Below are positions 10,298-16,792 of a DNA stretch of 64,000 nt, piece by piece. A model generated the notes under the pieces. The model searched no databases, was not told the DNA's origin, and saw only the letters and a list, made by a program, of their open reading frames with translations. The position numbers and the translations under genes were made by a program. Source of the DNA: Flavivirga spongiicola (GTDB lineage Bacteria; Bacteroidota; Bacteroidia; Flavobacteriales; Flavobacteriaceae); the NCBI RefSeq assembly GCF_030540825.1, contig NZ_JAUOEO010000001.1, positions 3,981,001 through 4,045,000 of the forward strand, in the 5' to 3' direction. Position 1 is the first letter of the stretch. Each line of letters opens with the position of its first letter.

Positions 10298-10450
10298 AAT
10301 CAGTTAAAAAACAAAAAGCTTGACTTGGGGTTAACATTAAAGGTTACCATATTCACTAATTATGGAGGTGAAAATGAAACCAAAAAAGTAAAAATTTTAA
10401 GATTGGATAAAAAAGAAGATGAATTTGAAGTTGGAAAAATAAAATTCTAA
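10298..10450 (+). pseudogene. C-terminal fragment of an unrecognised protein
   Basis: After a stop codon at 10295, 50 codons stay open without any ATG and end at TAA 10448-10450. The peptide has a beta-strand then charged-tail pattern (LTLKVTIFTNYGG, then KKVKILRLDKKEDEFEVGKI), which looks like the end of a real protein. A strong terminator follows 5 bp after the stop. The parsimonious reading is a truncated gene remnant that kept its terminator. It occupies most of the 405-bp gap between the PUL and the VWA gene; the rest of the gap (10223-10297) shows nothing recognisable. Confidence 0.4.
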
Positions 10451-10455
10451 TATAT

Positions 10456-10489
10456 AAAAAAGGGTAAACAAGAGTTTACCCTTTTTTTT
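10456..10489 (+). terminator. Rho-independent terminator
   Basis: Stem AAAAAAGGGTAAAC (10456-10469) pairs with GTTTACCC plus the T-run (10474-10489) over a 4-nt loop, with eight T at the end. It serves the fragment just upstream. Confidence 0.85.
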
Positions 10490-10584
10490 GTGCCTTACTC
10501 ATTCAAAAGGGCACTTCACTCATTATTGGTTTTATAAGAAAGGGTTTGAGATTAGTTTTATGTTAAACTTTAAAATCAATTCTC

Positions 10585-12930
10585 ATGAAAGCATTACTAA
10601 AAATCATTATTGTATTGGCAATTTCCATACAAGTGCAAGCTCAAGAACGTTTAATATCTGGCAAAGTAACATCGGCAAGTGATAATTTACCCTTAGCAGG
10701 AGCAAATATTTTAATTAAAGGGACCAGTAAAGGAGTCGTTGCTAATTTTGATGGACTTTATCAAATTAAAGCAAAACCGACAGATATTCTTGTTTTTAAC
10801 TATGTAGGTTTTGTAACACAAGAAAAAAAAGTAGGAAATCTTAATACAATTTCTATAGCTTTACAAGAAGATGTTTCTCGTTTGGAAGAAGTTGTAGTAA
10901 CTGGATATGCAGTACAAAGAAGAAGTGCTGTTACTGGTTCTGTTTCGGCAGTTAAGGCGTATTCTCCATCTGCATCCCAAATAAAACGTCAAAAACAAAA
11001 AGCATATCATAATAAATTAGCAAGTCAAATACAATCTAATTCATTATCAAAAGCATTGCAAGGACAAGTTGCAGGTGTTAATGTCACTAGTAATTCGGGT
11101 GTACCGAGTACAAACTCTCAAATTCGTATAAGAGGCATATCTTCATTATCTGGAAATAAAGAACCTTTAGTTGTCATAGATGATGTTGTTGCTCCTTATA
11201 AAGAATTAGAAGAAATAAACTCAAAAAGCATTAAAGCTATAGATGTTTTAAAAGGCACTGCATCAAAAACCATTTATGGAAGTAGAGGAGCAAATGGTGT
11301 TATTTTGATCAGCACAAAAAACAACAAAACTAATAAAGAAAAGGAGCTTTTGTATATTGTTGATGGCGTGCCTATTAAAAAAGAGAATAACCATATTATT
11401 GAGAGTTTAAGAGAATCAGATATTAATAGTAAAAAAGAATATGATAAGTCTGATGCTAAAACAAAGTTTGGAAAAATTGCTAAAAATGGCTGTATTGTTA
11501 TAACGACACATCAAGGAAATTTTAGAATAAATAATAATGAAAGTTATGCGGTTATAGAAGAGAATAGTTTTGAAAGAACATCACTTTCACCATTATCTAC
11601 TTTCTCTATTGATGTAGATAAGGCCTCATATAGTAATATAAGACGTATGATTAATAATGGGGAGACCATTGAACCAGATGCTGTTAAAATCGAAGAGATG
11701 GTTAATTATTTTGATTACAACTATCCACAACCAACAGATGAACATCCTTTTTCTATAAATACAGAAGTAGCGAAAACACCATGGCATAATGATACAAAAA
11801 TTGTTAAAATTGGTTTACAAGGAAAAACATATGCCAATGAAGAGCTACCTCCATCAAATCTTACTTTTCTGTTGGATGTTTCTGGTTCTATGAGCTCGCA
11901 AAATAAATTACCCCTTTTAAAATCGGCTTTCAGGCTTTTAGTAAATCAATTACGTGAGCAAGACAAAGTATCTATTGTAGTATATGCAGGTGCAGCTGGT
12001 GTTGTTTTAGAGCCAACTTCTGGAAAGCAAAAAGAAAAAATATTAAGCGCTTTAAATAACTTGAATTCTGGCGGGTCTACAGCTGGTGGAGCTGGTATAA
12101 AATTAGCTTATAAATTAGCAGAGAAGCATTATAAAAAGAATGGGAATAATAGAGTGATCTTAGCCACTGATGGCGATTTTAATGTAGGAGCGTCTAGTGA
12201 TAAAGCTATGGAAACATTAATAGAAGAAAAGCGTAAATCTGGTGTGTTTTTATCCGTTTTAGGGTTTGGTTATGGAAATTATAAAGACTCTAAACTTGAA
12301 ATATTAGCAGATAAAGGTAATGGGAATCATGCCTATATTGATAATATGCAAGAAGCTCAAAAAGTTTTTGGAAAAGAATTTGGAGGCACCTTATTTACCA
12401 TAGCAAAAGATGTGAAAATCCAGATAGAATTTAATCCGAATAAAGTACAGGCATACAGGTTAATTGGATACGAAAATAGAATGCTTGAGGATGAAGATTT
12501 TATTGATGACACAAAAGATGCAGGTGAATTAGGGAGCGGACACACTGTTACAGCTTTGTATGAGGTGATTCCGAATGGTGTAAAAAGTGATTATCTCAAA
12601 GATGTGGCTGATTTAAAATATACTAAAACTAAGGTAGCCCAAAACTACGCTGATGAATTGTTTACAGTAAAATTTAGATATAAAAAACCAGATGGAGATA
12701 AAAGTATAGAAATGGTTCATGTGCAAAAAAATACAATTTCAGAAGCATCTGAAGATTTAAAATTTGCTTCAGCTGTAGCATTGTTTGGAATGCAGTTAAG
12801 GCAGTCAAAATATCATAATAATTCAAAAACAGAAGATGTTATTGAATTAGCTAAACAAGGTAGAGGTAATGATAAAGATGGTTATAGAGCAGAATTTATG
12901 CGGCTTGTTTCTTCTTATCAAAATTTGTAG
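10585..12930 (+). CDS. VWA-domain protein with carboxypeptidase-regulatory-like and TonB-plug domains but no barrel
   Basis: 781 residues. The order is: signal peptide (1-19, ending VQAQ); carboxypeptidase-regulatory-like domain (about 22-105, SGKVTSASDNLPLAGANI); SusC-like plug (about 108-248) with LVVIDDVV, IDVLKG and IYGSRGANGVILISTK; a second, degenerate plug-like unit (about 253-310, LLYIVDGVPI then KFGKIAKNGCIVITT). A linker SFSIDVDKASYSNIRR leads to the YfbK-type VWA domain. Its MIDAS motif is DVSGS at 431-435, with the supporting GGSTAGGAG and LATDGDFN. A C-terminal YfbK-like region (near DUF3520) ends the protein. No transmembrane barrel is encoded. VWA domains bind protein partners through a metal ion; the plug probably acts as a docking module. 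Chosen start: ATG 10585, giving a clean signal peptide. Confidence 0.85.
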   Translation: MKALLKIIIVLAISIQVQAQERLISGKVTSASDNLPLAGANILIKGTSKGVVANFDGLYQIKAKPTDILVFNYVGFVTQEKKVGNLNTISIALQEDVSRLEEVVVTGYAVQRRSAVTGSVSAVKAYSPSASQIKRQKQKAYHNKLASQIQSNSLSKALQGQVAGVNVTSNSGVPSTNSQIRIRGISSLSGNKEPLVVIDDVVAPYKELEEINSKSIKAIDVLKGTASKTIYGSRGANGVILISTKNNKTNKEKELLYIVDGVPIKKENNHIIESLRESDINSKKEYDKSDAKTKFGKIAKNGCIVITTHQGNFRINNNESYAVIEENSFERTSLSPLSTFSIDVDKASYSNIRRMINNGETIEPDAVKIEEMVNYFDYNYPQPTDEHPFSINTEVAKTPWHNDTKIVKIGLQGKTYANEELPPSNLTFLLDVSGSMSSQNKLPLLKSAFRLLVNQLREQDKVSIVVYAGAAGVVLEPTSGKQKEKILSALNNLNSGGSTAGGAGIKLAYKLAEKHYKKNGNNRVILATDGDFNVGASSDKAMETLIEEKRKSGVFLSVLGFGYGNYKDSKLEILADKGNGNHAYIDNMQEAQKVFGKEFGGTLFTIAKDVKIQIEFNPNKVQAYRLIGYENRMLEDEDFIDDTKDAGELGSGHTVTALYEVIPNGVKSDYLKDVADLKYTKTKVAQNYADELFTVKFRYKKPDGDKSIEMVHVQKNTISEASEDLKFASAVALFGMQLRQSKYHNNSKTEDVIELAKQGRGNDKDGYRAEFMRLVSSYQNL

Positions 12931-12940
12931 TAATATTATA

Positions 12941-12990
12941 AAAAGGTCTAAAAAGTAAATATTCCGACAGTGTTTTTTAGACCTCTTTTA
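12941..12990 (+). terminator. Terminator-like hairpin after the VWA gene
   Basis: AGGTCTAAAAA (12944-12954) pairs perfectly with TTTTTAGACCT (12974-12984) over a 19-nt loop and is followed by CTTTTATAAG. It begins 14 bp after the VWA stop. Confidence 0.7.
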
Positions 12991-13008
12991 TAAGTTTAAA
13001 TATTGAAT

Positions 13009-13016
13009 TATGTTTG
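13009..13016 (+). promoter_or_regulatory. Possible -7 box of a small transcript
   Basis: TATGTTTG matches the Bacteroidetes -7 consensus TAnnTTTG. The region 20 bp upstream is TTTT rather than TTG, so the -33 element is weak. It lies 40 bp before the ATG of the small gene at 13056, whose end is followed by a hairpin. Confidence 0.35.
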
Positions 13017-13055
13017 GCGACAGATAAGGTTAAGTCAATAGTTACTGTAGTTACT

Positions 13056-13202
13056 ATGAAACAAAAAGACGAGTTAGAATATAAATGTACTTACGTCGGT
13101 GATTTTAGACTAGTGGTCTGCCAAAAGGTAAAAGGATTGTGTTTTGATTGCTATTATTATAAACAAAAAAAGATGAACAGAGAACAAGTCCACCTTTTTT
13201 AA
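13056..13202 (+). CDS. Small hypothetical protein (48 aa) or gene remnant
   Basis: From ATG 13056 there are 48 codons to TAA at 13200. The peptide is Cys- and Lys-rich (MKQKDELEYKCTYVGDF, then CFDCYYYKQKK) with no family I recognise. A TTG start at 13014 would add 14 residues. Support comes only from its setting: a consensus-like -7 box upstream and a perfect 11-bp terminator hairpin 20 bp downstream. It may be a remnant of a larger gene. Confidence 0.3.
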   Translation: MKQKDELEYKCTYVGDFRLVVCQKVKGLCFDCYYYKQKKMNREQVHLF

Positions 13203-13222
13203 GATACTCTCAATTTGGTTGT

Positions 13223-13255
13223 AAAATGATTTTCCTCTCAAAAAAAATCATTTTT
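13223..13255 (+). terminator. Terminator-like hairpin
   Basis: AAAATGATTTT (13223-13233) and AAAATCATTTT (13244-13254) form a perfect 11-bp stem with a 10-nt loop ending in a T-run. It follows the small gene at 13056-13202. Confidence 0.6.
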
Positions 13256-13335
13256 AGAATATTCAAACATAACTGAAACAAAATGAAGGGTAATCTAAAA
13301 ACAAATAAGTGATAGAAATTAGTTAATAACTGTAG

Positions 13336-13485
13336 TTAATCGAAGTCGAAATTATCAAAATTCTCATTGTTATTTCCTCTTCCTTTATTCTTTAGGTAAA
13401 TTAAAATGGCGATTACGATAACTGAAAGTATAATTGAAAAAATTCAACCAAAAAGCAAAAATATAATAATTGGAGAATATATGTA
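13336..13485 (-). pseudogene. Broken small membrane-protein gene
   Basis: Read leftward, codons from 13485 give YIYSPIIIFLLFG, then a TGA at 13446-13444. The frame then continues as IFSIILSVIVIAILIYLKNK with a polar tail rich in N, D and F ending at TAA 13338-13336. This is one hydrophobic segment plus a basic stop-transfer and acidic tail, the layout of small single-span proteins. The in-frame TGA is one change from TGG, and no ATG is present where a start is expected. I infer a decayed gene. A hairpin terminator-like structure sits just beyond its 5' end. Confidence 0.35.
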
Positions 13486-13487
13486 AA

Positions 13488-13517
13488 AAAGATGAGCCAG
13501 CCCCCCGACTCATCTTT
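13488..13517. terminator. Bidirectional terminator-like hairpin
   Basis: AAAGATGAG (13488-13496) and CTCATCTTT (13509-13517) form a 9-bp stem around a C-rich 12-nt loop. It has A-runs on the left and T on the right. Confidence 0.55.
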
Positions 13518-13626
13518 AAACTATTATAATACTCATTCTTTTAGATTAATAAAACCCTCTCAATGAATTAATTATCTTACTCAATTAAGTATGAAAGTAC
13601 TAAAATAAATAAGCATGTATAAAGAA

Positions 13627-13670
13627 CAATCTCAAAAATAATAAATGGTAACTATTAACCAATAACAGTA
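13627..13670 (+). repeat. Diverged direct repeat, copy A
   Basis: This 44-bp segment starting CAATCTCAAAAATAATAAAT matches 13802-13845 at 34 of 44 positions. It lies between hairpins in a gene-poor stretch and suggests an old local duplication. Confidence 0.5.
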
Positions 13671-13674
13671 ATAA

Positions 13675-13700
13675 TAAAGACGAACCTAAGTTCGTCTTTA
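13675..13700. terminator. Bidirectional terminator-like hairpin
   Basis: TAAAGACGAAC (13675-13685) and GTTCGTCTTTA (13690-13700) form a perfect 11-bp stem with a 4-nt loop. No intact gene ends nearby. It sits between the two copies of the 44-bp direct repeat. Confidence 0.6.
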
Positions 13701-13801
13701 TACCAAATATATAGCTATACCTGTACATAGTCTAGTACCTACAAAAAACTAAAATGTACAGATGCTAACCATTTTAAAAATAACTAACAGAATAAACAAT
13801 A

Positions 13802-13845
13802 CAATCTCGAAAGCAATAAATGACAACATTTAATTAATAACTGTA
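13802..13845 (+). repeat. Diverged direct repeat, copy B
   Basis: This 44-bp segment starting CAATCTCGAAAGCAATAAAT is the partner of 13627-13670. It lies 23 bp beyond the end of the AraC-type gene. A shorter match (AATTAGTTAATAACTGTAG) occurs near 13318. Confidence 0.5.
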
Positions 13846-13868
13846 CTTTTTAGCTTATTTAATCTTAT

Positions 13869-14705
13869 TTAAAACATCAAGGTTTTTTTAAGTTCGGTAG
13901 GTGTTTTACCAGTATGTGTCTTAATAAATCGAGTATATGAACTTTGTGAGTCAAAATTGAGCGCAAAAGATATTTCTTTATGAGATAATTTATTGGATAT
14001 TAGCAACCTTTTAATTTCTATGACAAGTAGCTCATTAATTATTTTAAGAGGACTTTTTCCATAATGCATCTTCACTTCTTTTTCTAACTTATTAATAGGA
14101 ATATTAAGAAGTGCGGCATATTTTTTTACTAGTCTAATTTCCCTAAACTTTTCAATTACCAAAGACATGAATTCATAGGAAACACTTTCCTTTTTATATA
14201 ACCTAACCTGATCTGGAATAAACTCTAATAGTTTAAATAAAATTAATCCAAAAAGCTTTTGCAGCTTCTGGAATTTTAAAATACTAGAAGAGTCATAAAG
14301 TTCTTTTATTTTTTCAAAGTAAAAGTATAATTTCTCTGACTGAAAAGAGTCAAGACTCACTTTGGGGTTTGCATAAAATTTTAAGAACCAATCAAGTTGA
14401 GAAGGTAAGATACTAAGCTCTAAAAACTCCTTTGTAAATTGAATAATAATTCCATTTTCTTCAGGGTTCTGTTTTAGTAAATGTACTCTTCCAGGTGTAA
14501 TGATAAAAACACTTCCATTAGTAATTTCATATTCTTTAAAATCTATAATATGTCTGCCGCAATTTCCAATTTTATAAAGTAGAATTTCAAAATAATTATT
14601 TCTAGAAGTGACTCTAGGATCATACGCGCTATCATAATTTGTTTTTTTAACTATAATTTTTGGCTCATTCCTATTACTTTCTAAAGCACACTTTTTGTTA
14701 TTCAT
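13869..14705 (-). CDS. AraC-family transcriptional regulator
   Basis: 278 residues. The N-terminal half (about 15-160) is a cupin-like sensing domain with the pattern ENGIIIQFTKEFL and VFIITPGRVHLLKQ. The C-terminal third (about 180-278) is the AraC double helix-turn-helix, with IRLVKKYAALLNIPINKLEKEV and the second-helix signature ISFALNFDSQSSYTRFIKTHTGKTP. It is a DNA-binding regulator whose effector is unknown. It stands alone among decayed sequence and carries a 10-bp inverted repeat in its upstream region. The nearest intact gene is the VWA protein, a possible target, but this is inference. Confidence 0.88.
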   Translation of the reverse strand: MNNKKCALESNRNEPKIIVKKTNYDSAYDPRVTSRNNYFEILLYKIGNCGRHIIDFKEYEITNGSVFIITPGRVHLLKQNPEENGIIIQFTKEFLELSILPSQLDWFLKFYANPKVSLDSFQSEKLYFYFEKIKELYDSSSILKFQKLQKLFGLILFKLLEFIPDQVRLYKKESVSYEFMSLVIEKFREIRLVKKYAALLNIPINKLEKEVKMHYGKSPLKIINELLVIEIKRLLISNKLSHKEISFALNFDSQSSYTRFIKTHTGKTPTELKKTLMF

Positions 14706-14722
14706 AATACATAATATATTTA

Positions 14723-14760
14723 AATGATAATAAAACTGTTAGCGTTATGATATTATCATT
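14723..14760. promoter_or_regulatory. Inverted repeat upstream of the AraC gene
   Basis: AATGATAATA (14723-14732) and TATTATCATT (14751-14760) are perfect 10-bp inverted copies with 18 bp between them, starting 18 bp upstream of the AraC start. It may be an operator. The arms are A/T-rich, so chance is possible. Confidence 0.35.
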
Positions 14761-14860
14761 AATAATGCCATCAAGTTTTGTTTAGAGGAAAAATAAATAC
14801 CCATTTGCACTCAAAATTTGGCGATATTCATTTTTAAAGCCTTATGGAATAAACTTTGCG

Positions 14861-15160
14861 ATGGATAAAGAAAAACCTCAATAAATTTTGTTTAAACACA
14901 TACTAAAGATTAAATTAAACTTTTTACGTTTTAAGGATAAAGTAATATTCGAAGCCTCTCTAAGCGATATTGATGAGTTTTATAGAAACATAGTCTCTGA
15001 TTTCTCTTATTTTATTAGAATTAATTATTGTGAATCTTTAATTTTTAGAACTATTGCAGATATTGATTCTTGTTGCTGTAGATTTCAAAAAAAAGAATTA
15101 GAATTATTATTAAAAGCCTCAAAACAGGAATTAGATAAATTGAGAGCAAAGAATAAATAA
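14861..15160 (+). pseudogene. Hypothetical gene interrupted by an early stop
   Basis: ATG 14861 begins MDKEKPQ and meets TAA at 14882-14884. The same frame then stays open for 91 more codons to 15160 (ILFKHILKIKLNFLRFK ... LLKASKQELDKLRAKNK). The downstream part could use TTG 14888 as a start. The peptide is helical with Cys-rich DSCCCRFQKK in the middle and matches nothing I know. Either a point mutation created the stop, or a non-ATG start makes a 90-residue protein. An 11-bp inverted repeat follows the end directly. Confidence 0.35.
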
Positions 15161-15238
15161 TTTTAGGTATTAAGTAAAGATGATAATTGCGTAGTATCTC
15201 ATCTAGACAAGTCTACGATTTTAGTAAAATACCTAAAA
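15161..15238. repeat. Spaced inverted repeat after the hypothetical gene
   Basis: TTTTAGGTATT (15161-15171) and AATACCTAAAA (15228-15238) are perfect inverted copies 56 bp apart. A second inner pair, CGTAG near 15190 and CTACG near 15213, could extend a long stem. It may be a terminator for the preceding reading frame or the ends of a small element. Confidence 0.5.
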
Positions 15239-15260
15239 GTAAATTATTTATGTATGATGT

Positions 15261-15325
15261 AATGGCAAAAGGGGTATAGAGTAGAATTCATGCGACTTAT
15301 TTCTTCTTATCAAAATTTGCAGTAA
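15261..15325 (+). pseudogene. Fragment of a second copy of the VWA gene 3' end
   Basis: This 65-bp stretch matches the last 66 bp around the stop of the VWA gene (12867-12932). From TATAGAG on, 46 of 51 bases agree, and there is one base less upstream. Translated in the matching frame it gives YRVEFMRLISSYQNLQ before TAA, against YRAEFMRLVSSYQNL in the intact protein. It is therefore the tail of a paralogous gene whose remainder has been lost. Confidence 0.75.
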
Positions 15326-15360
15326 GAATTGTAAAAAAGGGAATTAAAAAGTTTATAAGT

Positions 15361-15493
15361 TGTCATTTTGAGTGCAGTCAAAAAAATTAAAAACACTGAT
15401 AATAAGTATCTAATTTTAAAAAGATTCTTCTTAAGCTTTGCTTTGTATCTTCAAACAAAATATATTTTGTTTTCGATAATGTTCTGAATGACA
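15361..15493. repeat. Intergenic repeat with TGTCATT/AATGACA ends
   Basis: It begins TGTCATTTTGAGTGCAGTCA and ends TTCTGAATGACACC, with GATTCTTCTTAAGCTTTG in between. This is the typical pattern of the non-coding TGTCATTCTGAG repeats scattered in many Bacteroidetes genomes. The right end lies just after the stop of the DoxX gene. Together with the two preceding entries it accounts for most of the gene-free stretch 15161-15498. Confidence 0.6.
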
Positions 15494-15498
15494 CCTTT

Positions 15499-15948
15499 TT
15501 ATTTCTGCATTTTAAAATAATAATCGAGTGAGTTTTTACCAGAACCATAAAACAAGAAAAATAAACAAACAACAAAAGTGATTAATGCTAATGTTAGGTT
15601 TGAAGCATTCATTTCTCCTGCAAAATTTATGACAATAGCGCCAATTAAAATTGGGAGCTGAGCAATAATGACCCATCTGGTGAGTAAACCAAAAGCAATT
15701 AAAAGACCGCCAATAAAATGAGCAGGTGCTACATAATGGATGATTACCATACCACCAGCCAAATTTTGTATTGGTTTAAATAATTCCATCAGCATGGCAC
15801 TGTCAGACATAAAACTAATGCCTTTAATAAATAAAAAGACACCTAGAGCGACACGAATGATATCAAGAGGTAAATACGTATGTGCATTTGCCCACTTGTT
15901 GAGCGTTTTTATTGTTCCCATGATTGAAAAGTATTGGTTATCAACCAT
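15499..15948 (-). CDS. DoxX family membrane protein
   Basis: 149 residues with four hydrophobic segments. The start NKWANAHTYLPLDIIRVALGVFLFIKGISF and the central AGGMVIIHYVAPAHFIGGLLIAFGLLTRW follow the DoxX pattern. DoxX proteins are small inner-membrane proteins linked to thiol or redox homeostasis; no specific reaction can be assigned. An alternative start lies ten codons in (MGTIKTL). A repeat element begins just after its stop. Confidence 0.8.
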   Translation of the reverse strand: MVDNQYFSIMGTIKTLNKWANAHTYLPLDIIRVALGVFLFIKGISFMSDSAMLMELFKPIQNLAGGMVIIHYVAPAHFIGGLLIAFGLLTRWVIIAQLPILIGAIVINFAGEMNASNLTLALITFVVCLFFLFYGSGKNSLDYYFKMQK

Positions 15949-16018
15949 TAAGATACAGAAATTTCACGAGAAAATAAAAAAACATAAAACAGACTATTCG
16001 AATGTCGGTTTGTGTATG

Positions 16019-16738
16019 CTATTTTATTTTTATTTTTTTTACCTCAGTATCGAAGCCATAGTTTTCATTTAAGGTTACTTTAGAATAAACTATACTATCA
16101 GTTCCAATCCATGAAGCCTTTTGAATTCCCCAGTTTTCAATGTCAACAGTTTTAACATTTTTAAAACCTAAAGAATCTAGTTTGATTATTTGATAGCCAT
16201 TATCATCAAATCCTGCATTTAAATCAACATTTGAAGTAAAAATGTACTTGCCATCCTTAGAAAACATTGGTTTACCATATGAAAAAATGGTATCACCTGT
16301 TTTTAAGTAAGCCAAAACATGATAGGAGTATTCATAAGAAATTGCTTGTAATTCAATAACATCGTGGTTAGGGTAAACGTTTGCTACAATAAATCTTGAG
16401 GCTCCATAATTTTGTTTCTCATCGTCAAAATATTCATTAACTAGCCTGATAGTGGTATCTCTCGCAATTATTTTTAAGGTATCATTGGTTCTTTCTAAAA
16501 ACTCAAATTGAGACAAATCAACTTCATCAGTTTTCCAATCAGAAAAGTCTGTGTCAAAAGTTATACTTGATTGTTGTTTTGCACTTAGTGTATCTGCTAA
16601 ATTGTTAGTTACTTTTTTAGATAATGTATCGTTAATTATTTCATTGTCTACTAAATCGACTTTGATTTCGTTGGGCTTATTGTCTTTACATCCTATTAAA
16701 GTTGTAAATACAAAAACTATAAATAAGGTTCTTTTCAT
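16019..16738 (-). CDS. Hypothetical lipoprotein (239 aa)
   Basis: A lipoprotein signal ends at VFTTLIGC, with Lys-Asp after the lipidated Cys. The polar linker (about 20-60) leads into a beta-rich domain with a repeated strand pattern, including IFSYGKPMFSKDGKYIFTSN and VDIENWGIQKASWIGTDSIVY. These resemble blades of a propeller or WD40-like fold, but no catalytic residue set is evident. It lies 54 bp from the gene at 16793 on the same strand and may be co-transcribed with it. Confidence 0.65.
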   Translation of the reverse strand: MKRTLFIVFVFTTLIGCKDNKPNEIKVDLVDNEIINDTLSKKVTNNLADTLSAKQQSSITFDTDFSDWKTDEVDLSQFEFLERTNDTLKIIARDTTIRLVNEYFDDEKQNYGASRFIVANVYPNHDVIELQAISYEYSYHVLAYLKTGDTIFSYGKPMFSKDGKYIFTSNVDLNAGFDDNGYQIIKLDSLGFKNVKTVDIENWGIQKASWIGTDSIVYSKVTLNENYGFDTEVKKIKIK

Positions 16739-16792
16739 TTTTTAATTGTAATTGATTTATAAATAATAAAACAAGTTCTATAGTTTATAACA

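Noticed and set aside
13869..15325. Insertion sequence or integrative element bringing in the AraC gene
   Set aside because: No transposase, integrase or target duplication is visible; the repeats present are short and diverged.
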